Below are positions 1 through 8,661 of a DNA stretch of 64,000 nucleotides, one piece after another. Source of the stretch: CBDCGS01 sp965216915 (GTDB lineage: Bacteria; Pseudomonadota; Alphaproteobacteria; UBA828); assembly GCA_965216915.1 (NCBI GenBank), contig CBDCGS010000010.1, positions 248,001 to 312,000 on the forward strand, written 5' to 3'. The translations under genes were made by a program, and so were the position numbers. The number at the start of each line of letters is the position of its first letter. Positions within the stretch are counted from its first letter, which is position 1. The notes under the pieces are model-generated. The model ran no database searches and was not told the DNA's origin. It saw only the letters and a list, made by a program, of their open reading frames with translations.

Positions 1-139
1 GATCGCGACCTTGCAAATCGCGCGCCGCTTGACGTACCTCAAAGCCGGCGGCCCGCGCCGATCGATAGTACATGTCACGATCGGCGCTTGGCGCGGCGCG
101 CGCCGCGTCGACCGGCAACCTGGACGAGGGAGGCGCACC

Positions 140-1042
140 GTGGTCTCAGTCGAATGCGTCGTCGACGCGAAAAATCACCTTGGCGAGGGGCCTCTATGGG
201 ATCCCACCGAGGGCGTCCTCTATTGGGTCGACATGTTGGACAAGCAGGTCTGGTCATACGACCCCCGCGCGGATCGCACGAACACCTGGCAGCTCCCCAA
301 GATCGTCGGTGCCTTCGCCTTGCGCGAGCAGGGCGGGGCCGTGCTGACCATGGAAGACGGGTTCTACTTCATGGATTTGCAGTCCGGCGAGACCGAGCTG
401 ATCGCGCACGTCGATGTCGAGGTCGAGAACTCCATCTTTAACGACGGCAAGGTCGATCGTCGCGGCCGATTCTTCGCCGGCGGCGAAGACCAGGTCACCG
501 AGGCGCCGATCTGCGGCCTGTTTCGCCTCGACCCCGACCTGACCGTGCACGAGCTCGAGCGCGGCATCATCTGCAACAACGGCCCGAGCTGGAGCCCCGA
601 CAACAAGACGTTCTATCACACCGATTCGTTCCGTCAGGAGATCTACGCCTACGATTACGACATCGAGACGGGCGAGATCGGCAATAAGCGCCTATTTGCG
701 TCGACGGAAAACGAGCCCGGGATTCCCGACGGCTCGACCATCGATTCGGAGGGGTATTTGTGGAACGCCCAGATCATTTCGGGTGACCTCGTGCGCTACA
801 CACCCGACGGCGTGATCGATCGCCGCATCCCGATTCCGTGCAAGACGATCACCAGCGCCATGTTCGGCGGCGAGAATCTCGACATCATCTATCTCACCTC
901 GATGGGAAACACCGACTTCCTCGGCCCGGAAGGCCGCCGGTTATTCGGCGAGGCTGCCAAGCCCCAGCCGCATGGCGGCGGGATCTTCGCGGTGAGCGGC
1001 ACCGGCGCAACCGGCCTCCCCGAAACCAGATTCGCAGGATGA
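140..1042 (+). CDS. SMP-30/gluconolactonase/LRE family protein
   Basis: A 300-residue six-bladed propeller of the SMP-30/regucalcin family, whose members hydrolyse sugar lactones using one divalent metal. The expected signature pieces are present: HLGEGPLWDP near the N-terminus (metal-binding Glu), FNDGKVDRRGRFFAGG, NNGPSWSPDNKTFYHTDS and PDGSTIDSEGYLWNA. I place the start at GTG 140 because GAGGGAGG lies just upstream and the family homology begins there. The reading frame stays open back to position 11, but that extension is Arg-rich and looks non-coding. The substrate cannot be read from sequence; a sugar lactone is the family expectation. The gene stands alone. Confidence 0.88.
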   Translation: MVSVECVVDAKNHLGEGPLWDPTEGVLYWVDMLDKQVWSYDPRADRTNTWQLPKIVGAFALREQGGAVLTMEDGFYFMDLQSGETELIAHVDVEVENSIFNDGKVDRRGRFFAGGEDQVTEAPICGLFRLDPDLTVHELERGIICNNGPSWSPDNKTFYHTDSFRQEIYAYDYDIETGEIGNKRLFASTENEPGIPDGSTIDSEGYLWNAQIISGDLVRYTPDGVIDRRIPIPCKTITSAMFGGENLDIIYLTSMGNTDFLGPEGRRLFGEAAKPQPHGGGIFAVSGTGATGLPETRFAG

Positions 1043-1285
1043 GCCGACGGACCCATGCGCCGGGATGGCCGCGGATCTGGCGGCTACACGCCGCAGGTCG
1101 GTCGCGGCGGAAAAGGCGTCCGAGCTGATCTACGTCAAGATCGACGGCGCCGTCCCGCCGATAGTCGGGAATAGAGGCTGGGGCTGGGCTCAGAGCTTAC
1201 GACGTTCAATCGCCGGATGCCGATCAACGATGGTCTCGTCCCGCGCTGAGGCAGCCCCGAACCATGATGCAAGAGGGGTGATCCG
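1043..1285. other. Intergenic gap with no recognised feature
   Basis: About 240 bases between the lactonase and rhodanese genes. I see no convincing small gene, terminator or repeat. The only useful signal is the AAGAGGGGTGA ribosome-binding site of the rhodanese gene at its right edge. Confidence 0.5.
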
Positions 1286-1675
1286 ATGGCTCCAAACAGT
1301 GTGCAACACATGCTCGCCGAAGCGCGAAAGCAACTTGAGCACATCACGGCGCAGGATGCCGTTCCGCTCACCGACGACGATTTCACGCTTTTCATCGATG
1401 TCCGCGACCGGCATGAACGGGCGCAATCGGGCGCCATCGCGGGCTCGGTTCATGTGCCGCGCGGGCACCTGGAATTCATGGCCGACCCGTCGGCTCCCAT
1501 GCATGAGCCGGCGCTCTCCAGCGGCAAGCAGCTCATCGTCTATTGCGCGACGGGCGGCCGCTCGATGCTTGCGGCCAAGACGCTCAGCGACATGGGGCTC
1601 GAAAACGTGGTCAATCTCGTCGGCGGTTTCAACGCGTGGGCGGAGGCGGGCGGCGCCATCGAGCACGGAAAGTAA
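1286..1675 (+). CDS. Rhodanese-like domain protein
   Basis: A 129-residue single-domain rhodanese with no signal peptide, so probably cytoplasmic. The FIDVRDRHE strand-loop, the HVPRGHLEF segment and the active-site loop YCATGGRS (Cys87) are all visible, followed by the usual C-terminal VNLVGGFNAWAEAGG. The catalytic cysteine is retained, so sulfurtransferase activity is plausible. ATG 1286 is preceded by AGAGGGG. The gene is alone and converges on the next gene; no partner suggests a specific sulfur acceptor. Confidence 0.88.
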   Translation: MAPNSVQHMLAEARKQLEHITAQDAVPLTDDDFTLFIDVRDRHERAQSGAIAGSVHVPRGHLEFMADPSAPMHEPALSSGKQLIVYCATGGRSMLAAKTLSDMGLENVVNLVGGFNAWAEAGGAIEHGK

Positions 1676-1743
1676 CCGCGCGCAGGGGCGGATGATCCGG
1701 CCGACCGAGGCCTGCGCGCGCCGCAACGCAGCCGCCGCGGCGG

Positions 1744-2208
1744 CTAGGGGAGGAAGATCACGCCGCAGTGGTAATCCGTCACCTCTCCGTCGGCGTCGAC
1801 GGCGAAGTTCGAGGTGATGATGCCGGTGGCGCCATCGAACTGGCCGCTGCCACCCTCGACCGTCCAGACGATGCCGCCTTGCAAGATGCCGGTCTCGCCG
1901 ACCGGATCCATGCGGCCCGCGCCGACCGTGTCGAAGCGCAGCACATTGTCGCCGCCGAAGGAAATGGTGCCCCACTCGCGGAAGCGCTTGCCGGGCTCGA
2001 GCGGGCCGCCATCATGCGCTTCGACCTCGGAGTTGAACTCGGCGCGCCCGCCCGCGATCTCCTCGACCGTGGCGTCCACCCCCTCGGCCCCCACCGTGGT
2101 CGCGACCCGAGCCGAGGGCGCGGCCGAGGCCGTGATCCAGACATTGCCGCCGTCCGAGCGCTGTTCTCCGCGCCCCTTGAATTCCATCACGTAACGCACG
2201 CGTCGCAT
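1744..2208 (-). CDS. Conserved hypothetical protein, probably a small beta-barrel
   Basis: A 154-residue protein without a signal peptide. It alternates short beta-strand-like stretches with Gly/Asp turns, and its C-terminal half (GGIVWTVEGGSGQFDGATG, then ITSNFAVDADGEV) recalls lipocalin or allene-oxide-cyclase-like barrels. That likeness is only impressionistic. It is transcribed towards the rhodanese gene and is separated from the next minus-strand gene by about 75 bases upstream of its start. I do not recognise a function. Confidence 0.65.
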   Translation of the reverse strand: MRRVRYVMEFKGRGEQRSDGGNVWITASAAPSARVATTVGAEGVDATVEEIAGGRAEFNSEVEAHDGGPLEPGKRFREWGTISFGGDNVLRFDTVGAGRMDPVGETGILQGGIVWTVEGGSGQFDGATGIITSNFAVDADGEVTDYHCGVIFLP

Positions 2209-2284
2209 GCCGCTCTCTCCCCGCTGTCATCTCGCCGAACGTGGCCGCGAGGGTAGCACGCCCTCGGGCCGCGCCGTCCGATGA

Positions 2285-3340
2285 TTACGCGTCGATCTGC
2301 GTGCCGTTGTCGGACTTCCCGTCGCCGAGGCTACGTCCCAATATGTGGTCACTGTTCCCGATCACGTGATGTGATGACCCAACGATCAAGGGGTCCGGCC
2401 CGCGGGTGGCTTTCGCGTCTTTGTTCGGATAAGGAAGCGACGAAAGAAAGTGCTGCATGCAGTTGATTCGCGCGCGCTTTTTGTCCGATGACTTGACGAT
2501 GGCCCAGGGCGCATCTGCGGTGTCTGTATAGAAGAACATCGCTTCTTTCGCCTCGGTGTAGGCGTCCCAATTCTCCAGGGACGCCCGGTCGATCGGCGAG
2601 AGCTTCCATTGCTTCAGCGGGTCCGTCTCGCGTTGATCGAACCGGCGCCTCTGCTCCTTTTGGGTGACCGAGAACCAGTATTTGTAGAGCCGGATTCCCG
2701 AGCGTACCCACATGCGCTCGAGCTCGGGAACCTGACGCATGAACTCGAGATACTCGTTGGCGCTACAAAACCCCATGACGCGCTCGACCCCGGCGCGGTT
2801 GTACCAGGAGCGGTCGAAGAGAACGATTTCTCCGGCGGTCGGAAGGTGTTCGACGTAGCGCTGGAAGTACCATTGCCCTTGCTGTTCCACGGTCGGCTTC
2901 TCGAGGGCCACGACGCGTGCGCCGCGCGGATTGAGGTGCTCCATGAACCGCTTGATCGTGCCCCCTTTGCCCGCGGCGTCGCGCCCCTCGAACAGGATGA
3001 CGATCTTTTGGCCGGTCTCCTTGACCCAGCGCTGCACCTTCAATAGCTCGACTTGGAGCTCGGCCTTGTGCTTCTCGTAGACCGCGCGTCGCATCCGCGT
3101 GTGATACGGATACTCGCCGTTCTCGAAGAGGCGGCGGATGGTCGCCGGATCCTGCCGCATTTCCGACAGCTGGTGGCGGTATTCGGCGCCCGCCTGCTGG
3201 CTCTGTGTTTCGTGATTTTCGTCCGGCGAACCCTTGGAGTTCCCGCCGGTCTTCACGGCGGGTGGGGGCGTCGCTGCGGATTCGGTGCCATCGACCGGTT
3301 TTGCTGCCTTCGCCGTTACTTTCTTTGATGACGTGCCCAA
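2285..3340 (-). CDS. ppk2: Polyphosphate kinase 2 family protein (PPK2)
   Basis: About 351 residues. PPK2 enzymes transfer phosphate between polyphosphate and nucleotides, usually making NDP or NTP from polyP. The Walker A region ILFEGRDAAGKGG and the downstream lid motif VLFDRSWYNRAGVERVMGF are intact. A long Pro/Ala/Lys-rich tail precedes the catalytic core (about the first 60 residues) and looks disordered. I choose TTG 3340 because GAGGAGGA sits 5-6 bases upstream; an ATG at 3379 in frame has only a weak site. Class I versus III (ADP or AMP preference) cannot be settled by eye. Confidence 0.9.
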   Translation of the reverse strand: MGTSSKKVTAKAAKPVDGTESAATPPPAVKTGGNSKGSPDENHETQSQQAGAEYRHQLSEMRQDPATIRRLFENGEYPYHTRMRRAVYEKHKAELQVELLKVQRWVKETGQKIVILFEGRDAAGKGGTIKRFMEHLNPRGARVVALEKPTVEQQGQWYFQRYVEHLPTAGEIVLFDRSWYNRAGVERVMGFCSANEYLEFMRQVPELERMWVRSGIRLYKYWFSVTQKEQRRRFDQRETDPLKQWKLSPIDRASLENWDAYTEAKEAMFFYTDTADAPWAIVKSSDKKRARINCMQHFLSSLPYPNKDAKATRGPDPLIVGSSHHVIGNSDHILGRSLGDGKSDNGTQIDA

Positions 3341-3599
3341 ATCTTCCTCCTCACCCCTCACCGTTTGGCCGGGGCCCATGCCCCGCGTGGGTCAACCTCG
3401 TGAGCCTTGTTTCCACTGGTCCCCGTGCAACGCGGGGTCGTTCGTGATCGCCTCCACAACGCAATCGATGGTCGCCATCGGAACGCTGCCCAAACGATAA
3501 ATATCGCATGAACGATGCCGATCGGCGTTGATCTTCGTCAACAGGGTCGGCCGCGATGACAAACGATTCAACCATCGGGTGTTTTTCGGCCTTTCCCCG

Positions 3600-4160
3600 T
3601 CAGCCGTGCATCAGCAGGCGTGCAAGCGAGACTGCGCGGTCCCAAGCGATGCCGTCGACGCAGTCGTGGTAGAGCGGATGATCGCATTCGTGGGGGACGA
3701 TGAGCGGGCGGTCTCCGACACCACGCCAGTGAACGTCGCAGGCCAGTGTCGGCCATTTGCCGTCGGGCTCGCGCTCGGTGTAGCCCGGCATGGCGACCAC
3801 GAGCCAGCCAAAACTACGATCGCCGCTCTGGTCTTGGTCGAATGTTTGTACGTACCGCTCGAAGCTCTCGCGGCTCTGGCTCACCCAATTGCCCAAGGTG
3901 AACGGTTCGGCTGCGCCGTGGATCGGCAGCTCGAGCACACCTCGGATAAAAAAGGTTTCGTCGTCGACGACGCAGAGATCCGACGAGAGACGCACGCGGG
4001 CCTCCCGCTCGTCCTCGGGAATGGCGGCGCAAAGCTGCGGCTCGGCGACGGCGAAAGACGGCGCGCCGCGGTGGATCGCCCCGCATTCAGCGCAGCGATA
4101 CGCGAAGGTTTTGTGTTTACTCGACACGCTGAACCAGCTGGACACAATGAGGGTCTCCAC
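3600..4160 (-). CDS. DUF2199 domain-containing protein
   Basis: A 186-residue protein. After a short leader it has a zinc-ribbon-like CAECGAIHRGAPSFAVAEPQ segment and then FIRGVLELPIHG...FTLGNWVSQS and PYTEREPDGKWP-like segments, which match my memory of DUF2199. No enzymatic role is known. The N-terminal 18 residues are not typical of the family, so an internal start is possible. It stands alone, about 260 bases upstream of ppk2 on the same strand. Confidence 0.75.
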   Translation of the reverse strand: METLIVSSWFSVSSKHKTFAYRCAECGAIHRGAPSFAVAEPQLCAAIPEDEREARVRLSSDLCVVDDETFFIRGVLELPIHGAAEPFTLGNWVSQSRESFERYVQTFDQDQSGDRSFGWLVVAMPGYTEREPDGKWPTLACDVHWRGVGDRPLIVPHECDHPLYHDCVDGIAWDRAVSLARLLMHG

Positions 4161-4324
4161 GGCGGCGTCTGCGTCGCATCGTTGCGCGCGCGCGTGAACG
4201 TTTTGTTAAGCGTGCGCTCGGCCCATGGCGCGGCGATCGACGGCGGTTGGCGCTGACAAGCGCGCGGACCGCGGGATATGCTCTACAGTCATGCCCGCGC
4301 GCCGCGCATCAGGGAGAGGGAGCC

Positions 4325-4867
4325 ATGGCCGATTTGCCCACCGTCACCAGCGAGACCACACTTTCGAACAGCTTCCTCGGAAGCAACATGCAGATCTGCG
4401 TGGTCACCCGCGAGTTTCACCGCACCATGGAGGGGCTGACCCGCGCCGGCATCGGGCCCTGGCGCGTCTACACCTTCAGCCCCGAGACGATGACCGATAT
4501 CACCTATCGCGGCAAGCCGTCGCAGCACTCGATGCGTCTCGGGATCGCCTTCTCGGGCACCATGATGTGGGAGATCGTACAGCCGCTCACCGGTCCCAAC
4601 ATCTACGAGGAGTTCCTCGAGGCGCACGGCGAGGGTGTTCATCACGTGGCCTTCGACTGCAACCACATCCCGTGGGAGGAGCAGCTCAAGGCGTTCGAGG
4701 AGCGCGGCTACAAGATGATCCAATCGGGCATCTGGAAGGGCAACCCGCACGCCTATTTCGAGACCGAAGGCGATACCACGACCACCTTCGAGATCTTCAC
4801 GGTGCGCGAGGATTTCGTCTGGCCCGAGCCCGAGGAGTGGTACCCCGCGCCGCCGCCGGGTGTGTGA
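4325..4867 (+). CDS. VOC (glyoxalase/bleomycin-resistance fold) family protein
   Basis: A 180-residue protein with two betaalphabetabetabeta repeats typical of vicinal-oxygen-chelate proteins. The first begins at NMQICVVTREFHRTMEGL, and the second carries GEGVHHVAFDC with the expected metal-ligand His. MMWEIVQPLTGPNIYEEFLE resembles methylmalonyl-CoA-epimerase-type members. The start at ATG 4325 has GGGAGAGGGAG immediately upstream. It is followed within 80 bases by the DUF1326 gene, so the two may be co-transcribed. The substrate is unknown. Confidence 0.85.
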   Translation: MADLPTVTSETTLSNSFLGSNMQICVVTREFHRTMEGLTRAGIGPWRVYTFSPETMTDITYRGKPSQHSMRLGIAFSGTMMWEIVQPLTGPNIYEEFLEAHGEGVHHVAFDCNHIPWEEQLKAFEERGYKMIQSGIWKGNPHAYFETEGDTTTTFEIFTVREDFVWPEPEEWYPAPPPGV

Positions 4868-4947
4868 GATGCGCCGCGGCGGCAGGGCGTTGCGGTCGAG
4901 GGATTCGTGCTACGCTCATCTCGGACGCATGACGCTGGGAGGGCCTG

Positions 4948-5568
4948 ATGAGCGGCACGGATTGGCACATTAAAGGTGACTATTTCGAGACGTGCAGCTG
5001 CGACTATCTCTGCCCCTGCATCTTCACGAACATGACCGCGACGCCGACCGACGGCGTTTGCAAGGTCGCGATCGTGATGGAGATCGCGGAAGGGCATTTC
5101 GGCGACGTGGCGCTCGACGGGGTGAGCTTCGTGACCGCCGGCATGGTCGAGGGCCCGATGGCGGATGGCGGCTGGACGGTCGGGCTGATCATCGACGACC
5201 AGGCGAGCGACGCGCAGGTGGACGCGATCGCGCAGATTTGCTCCGGCGAGGTGGGCGGGCCGATGGAGCTGATGGCAGCGCTCGTCGAGACCTTCGTCGG
5301 CATCGAGCGCGCGCCGATCACGATCGAGCGGAAGAAGATGGGCTTCGCCGTCACCGCCGGCGAGCTGCTGCGCCACGCGGCGGACGGCTTCCCGAGCCTG
5401 CCCGACCCCACGCAGCCGATCTACATCGACAACACGGGCCACCCCGCCAACAAGCGCCTCGCGCTCGCCAAGGGCACGCATAGCCACCTCCACGCCTTCG
5501 GCATCGACTGGGACGACGCCGCGGGCGGCCACAACGGCCACTACGCCCCGTTCGACTGGTCGCCCTGA
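4948..5568 (+). CDS. DUF1326 domain-containing protein
   Basis: A 206-residue protein beginning with WHIKGDYFETCSCDYLCPC, the cysteine-rich opening characteristic of DUF1326. It contains GVCKVAIVMEIAEGHFG and a histidine-rich end (GTHSHLHAFGIDWDD and GGHNGHYAPFDW). The Cys and His clusters suggest metal binding, but that is inference. The stop codon lies inside the first few bases of a dispersed repeat (5567-5670). Confidence 0.85.
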   Translation: MSGTDWHIKGDYFETCSCDYLCPCIFTNMTATPTDGVCKVAIVMEIAEGHFGDVALDGVSFVTAGMVEGPMADGGWTVGLIIDDQASDAQVDAIAQICSGEVGGPMELMAALVETFVGIERAPITIERKKMGFAVTAGELLRHAADGFPSLPDPTQPIYIDNTGHPANKRLALAKGTHSHLHAFGIDWDDAAGGHNGHYAPFDWSP

Positions 5569-5670
5569 GCAAATCCCGAGCAGGTGGCACCATCTGCGAC
5601 GACGCATTTGCGTCAATGCCGATGAGAGAGGGCATGTCGCGTGAGCATGGGCGAGCGTGACATGCTCTAG
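5567..5670 (+). repeat. Dispersed ~104-bp hairpin-rich repeat, copy 1
   Basis: This stretch, reading GAGCAAATCCCGAGCAGGTG at its left end and CGTGACATGCTCTAG at its right, recurs in inverted orientation at 9948-10052. A hand alignment gives roughly 10 mismatches in 103 positions. It overlaps the TGA of the DUF1326 gene and contains GACGCATTTGCGTC (6-bp arms) and a GCATGTC...GACATGC pair. It looks like a miniature palindromic intergenic element. Confidence 0.8.
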
Positions 5671-5712
5671 GAGGCGCCGCGCGCCCTCACGATCCAGCCG
5701 GTGCGGACCCTG

Positions 5713-7020
5713 TCACCAGTAGGAGAGCGCGTCCTTGAAGAGGCGGCGGAGGTCGTCGGGCTCGACGGGGCGGGGGCTGATGTCCAAGAGGCGGCGCGTC
5801 GGGATGGTGCGCGCGGTCAACGCCTCGATGTCGCCCTCGTCGTAGCCGACGCCGCGAAGCCCATTGGGCATGCCGGTCGCCCGCATCAGGTTGACCACCT
5901 GGTCCGCCAGCGCATCGCCCGCATGCTCCGGCGGTCGGTTCCTCACATCCGCGCCGAATGCTTCCGCGGCGGTGAGATGGCGGTCCGGGCAGGCGGCGGC
6001 GGTGAAGCGAAACGCCGCAGGCGCGTTCACGATCACCGAGGTGCCGTGCGGCACCATCGCGTGGTCGTCGGGCCAACCCTCCGGATGATAGTCGCGCACG
6101 AGCCCGGCGACGGCATAGGACATGGCGTGCGGCACATGGCACCCGGCATTGCCGAAGCCGATGCCCGCGAGCATGCCGGCGAAGGCGAGCGCCTCGCGCG
6201 CATCGAGATCGTCGGGCGCCTGCACCGCTCGTTCGATGTTCAAGCCGACGAGTTTGATGGCCTCGAGGCAGGCGATGTCGCCATAGGGATTGGCCCCCTG
6301 CAGCAGCGGCCGCGCGGCCGGGCTTTCCGGCGCGGTGCGTTTCGTGAACGGGCGCGCGGTGTAGGATTCGATGGCGTGGCTGAAGACGTCGAAGCCGTTT
6401 GCCGCGACCACCGGCACGGGAAGCGTCGCGAGGCCGGCGGGGTCGACGAGGCCGAGCGTCGGCCGCAGTTCTCTGTGGGCGATCCCGGTCTTCATCTCCT
6501 TCTCGAGGATGTCGAAGATCGCGATGCCCGTGGTCTCGCTCGCGGTGCCGAAGGTGGTCGGGCAGGCGATATGCGGTTTGAGCGGCCCGGGCACCGGACG
6601 TGCCTCGCCGAGCGGGGCGTTGACATAGGCGAAGAGGTCGGCCGGGTGGCTCGCGTAGAGGTTGGCGGCCTTGGCCGTGTCCATCGTCGAGCCGCCGCCG
6701 ACCGAGACGAAGCCGTCGAACCTGCCCTCCTGCGCAAACGCCGCGGCCGCTCGGAACGACCGGTCGGTCGGCTCCACCTCGACCTCGTCGAAGATCACGA
6801 CATCGAGCCCGGCCGCCTCGAGCGAGGCGACGGCGTTCGCGAGATGCGCGAGCGCGGCGACCCTGGGGTCCGCGAGGAGTGCCACGCGCGTCATGCCGAG
6901 CGCCCGCGCGTCGGCACCGAGCTCGGCGATCGCGCCGACGCCGAACTTCAGGTTCGGCGCTTCGACCGTGAAGGCCGTGTCGCCGCCCGGTGTCGGCGCG
7001 TAGTAGGGATCGAGACTCAT
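5713..7020 (-). CDS. Iron-containing alcohol dehydrogenase, hydroxyacid-oxoacid transhydrogenase type
   Basis: A 435-residue group III alcohol dehydrogenase. The nucleotide-binding GGGSTMDTAK loop, the metal ligand region NGFDVFSHAIESYTARPF and the HAMSYAVAGLVRDYHP segment are present. The ARPF...RPLLQGANPYGD insertion is what I associate with hydroxyacid-oxoacid transhydrogenase (ADHFE1/HOT), which couples 4-hydroxybutyrate oxidation to 2-oxoglutarate reduction. ATG 7020 is preceded by GAGGAAGC. Assignment to HOT rather than another subfamily is likely but not certain. It is transcribed away from the GFA gene's stop, about 90 bases downstream. Confidence 0.85.
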   Translation of the reverse strand: MSLDPYYAPTPGGDTAFTVEAPNLKFGVGAIAELGADARALGMTRVALLADPRVAALAHLANAVASLEAAGLDVVIFDEVEVEPTDRSFRAAAAFAQEGRFDGFVSVGGGSTMDTAKAANLYASHPADLFAYVNAPLGEARPVPGPLKPHIACPTTFGTASETTGIAIFDILEKEMKTGIAHRELRPTLGLVDPAGLATLPVPVVAANGFDVFSHAIESYTARPFTKRTAPESPAARPLLQGANPYGDIACLEAIKLVGLNIERAVQAPDDLDAREALAFAGMLAGIGFGNAGCHVPHAMSYAVAGLVRDYHPEGWPDDHAMVPHGTSVIVNAPAAFRFTAAACPDRHLTAAEAFGADVRNRPPEHAGDALADQVVNLMRATGMPNGLRGVGYDEGDIEALTARTIPTRRLLDISPRPVEPDDLRRLFKDALSYW

Positions 7021-7111
7021 GCTTCCTCGCGAGGGTGCGGATGGGGCCGTGCGGAGCGGCGGCGGCACTCTATAGCGCCGCCGGACCCACGCCAACCGGC
7101 GGCGGGCGAGT

Positions 7112-7600
7112 CTAGATGCGCGCGGAGGCGTCCTTGTGGCCCGACCATTTGGGCAGACCGTCTTCGATCTCGATCACGCGGTTTGCGTAGAAGATGTGGC
7201 AGGTCGGGCGGAAGGCGTCCGGCACCTGCGGCGGTGTGCCGAAGTCGAAGAGCGCGGGGAAGGCGAGCCACATGCGCCGGCCCTCGTCGGCGATGAGTGT
7301 GCCGCAGCGCCCGCAGCTCACCTTGCAGGGCAGGATGCGCTCGGCCCGGTTGCGCTCCGCGTTGAAGAAGCGCAGCGCGTCGATCCCGGCGCCGAAGCGC
7401 ACATGTCGCTTGTGGAAGATCGCGGCCCACTGCATCGGCGCGCCGTGCAGCCTTTGGCAGAGCGCGCAATGGCAGATCTTCGCGTCGACCGGATCGGCGG
7501 AGACCGCGTAGCGCACCGTGCCGCACTGGCAATGCGCCCGATACTTGGCCGTGGATGGTGCATCGTCTGCACGGCCGAAGAGCCGTTCGAACTCATCCAT
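7112..7600 (-). CDS. GFA (glutathione-dependent formaldehyde-activating/CENP-V) family protein
   Basis: A 162-residue zinc protein. The family Cys pattern is complete: HCQCGTVRY (Cys24, Cys26), ICHCALCQ (Cys43, 45, 48), then PCKVSCGRCGTLI. Despite the family name, most members have no proven formaldehyde activity. Its ATG overlaps the stop codon of an acyl-CoA-synthetase remnant, which suggests it was once the downstream gene of an operon with that enzyme. Confidence 0.88.
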   Translation of the reverse strand: MDEFERLFGRADDAPSTAKYRAHCQCGTVRYAVSADPVDAKICHCALCQRLHGAPMQWAAIFHKRHVRFGAGIDALRFFNAERNRAERILPCKVSCGRCGTLIADEGRRMWLAFPALFDFGTPPQVPDAFRPTCHIFYANRVIEIEDGLPKWSGHKDASARI

Positions 7601-7757
7601 GGCCGCTCTCGGTCGGCGGAAAGAACGCCCGATGAAGGGCGCTCTTGGTCGCCTTGCCGCTCGCGTTGCGGGGCAGGGGGGCCGCGCGCAGGATGATGCG
7701 AGCGGGTACCTTGAAGGCGGCCAAGCATGCCCCCGCGCGGTTCAAGCGCGTCAGCAT
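7593..7757 (-). pseudogene. 5'-truncated C-terminal remnant of an acyl-CoA synthetase (AMP-binding enzyme)
   Basis: The minus strand from 7757 to 7593 reads as an uninterrupted 54-codon frame whose second half contains LAAFKVPARIILRAAPLPRN followed by ASGKATKSALHRAFF. This is the C-terminal subdomain of AMP-forming ligases, including the catalytic-lysine motif region (PLPRNxSGK). About 450 upstream residues expected for such an enzyme are absent; the frame runs straight into the SDR gene, whose TGA it overlaps. It could be translated as a peptide by coupling (ATGCTGA), but I regard it as a deletion remnant. Confidence 0.75.
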
Positions 7758-8533
7758 CGCTCGTCACCGGGTTGCTCGTGCAGCGCGCGGAGCTTGCGCA
7801 TGCCCTTGAGCCAGCGCTCCGGGTCGTTCGCTTTGCGCTGCATGTAGTCGCGCACCATGGCGTGGGGCAGAATCAGAAAAGCCTCCTCGGCCATCGCGGC
7901 GATCACGGCATCGGCGACCTCATCGGGCTCGAGCACGCCATCGACGCTCGCGACGCCGCCGTCGCGGTCGGCGATCATCGGTGTGCGCACTGCCTGGGGA
8001 CACAGCACCGAGACGCGCACGCCGCGCGCGCCATAGGCGATCGAGAGCCATTCGGCGAAGGCGACGGCGGCGTGCTTGGTAACCGCATAGGTCGCCGATT
8101 GCGTGTGGCTGAGGAGCCCCGCGGCCGAGGCCGTGTTGACCAGGTAGCCGCCGCCGCGCGCCGCCATGGCCGGGGCGAGGGCGCGGGCGGCATAGACGTG
8201 CGCCATGACATGGACATCCCAGCACTGCTGCCACTCCGCATCGGGCGCATCCTCGCCGCCCATGCGCGCGAGCCCCGCGTTCGAGACGAAGATGTCGATC
8301 GGCCCGAACGCGTCTTCGGTGACGGCGACGAGGCGTTGGATGGCGGCCTCATCGGTGACGTCGCAGCCGACCGCGAGGCCGCCGATCTCGGCGGCGACGG
8401 TCTCAAGGGCGGCTTCCTGCAGGTCAGCCACCGTCACCGCACGCGCGCCTTCCGCGTGAAAGCGCCGCGCCAGCGCATGCCCGATGCCGCTTGCACCGCC
8501 TGTCACCACGGCCACCTTGTCACGTACCAGCAT
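7751..8533 (-). CDS. SDR family NAD(P)-dependent oxidoreductase
   Basis: A 260-residue classical short-chain dehydrogenase. It has the VVTGGASGIGHALA dinucleotide loop, VADLQ at the end of beta2 (Asp, favouring NAD), VSNAGLAR, and the active-site YAVTKHAAV with Tyr and Lys. The catalytic Ser is expected in VNTASAAGLL. The substrate is unknown. It is adjacent to an acyl-CoA synthetase remnant, so it may have served lipid or aromatic-acid metabolism. It is divergent from the yghU-like gene across a 128-base gap. Confidence 0.9.
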   Translation of the reverse strand: MLVRDKVAVVTGGASGIGHALARRFHAEGARAVTVADLQEAALETVAAEIGGLAVGCDVTDEAAIQRLVAVTEDAFGPIDIFVSNAGLARMGGEDAPDAEWQQCWDVHVMAHVYAARALAPAMAARGGGYLVNTASAAGLLSHTQSATYAVTKHAAVAFAEWLSIAYGARGVRVSVLCPQAVRTPMIADRDGGVASVDGVLEPDEVADAVIAAMAEEAFLILPHAMVRDYMQRKANDPERWLKGMRKLRALHEQPGDERC

Positions 8534-8661
8534 GTCACGGCCCTCATCCTGCGCGCTCTACGAGACTCCATCCTAACAAGGTCGGGATTGGTTTGGTCGC
8601 GCGCGCCGGCTTCTCTACTATGGGCGCCCCTTAGCCACCTGCAGCCGGAAAGCGCCGCTAT

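Noticed and set aside
1677..1720. Inverted repeat CGCGCGCAGG/CCTGCGCGCG between convergent genes, as a terminator
   Set aside because: The loop is 24 bases, there is no U-tract, and such GC repeats are frequent by chance in this DNA.
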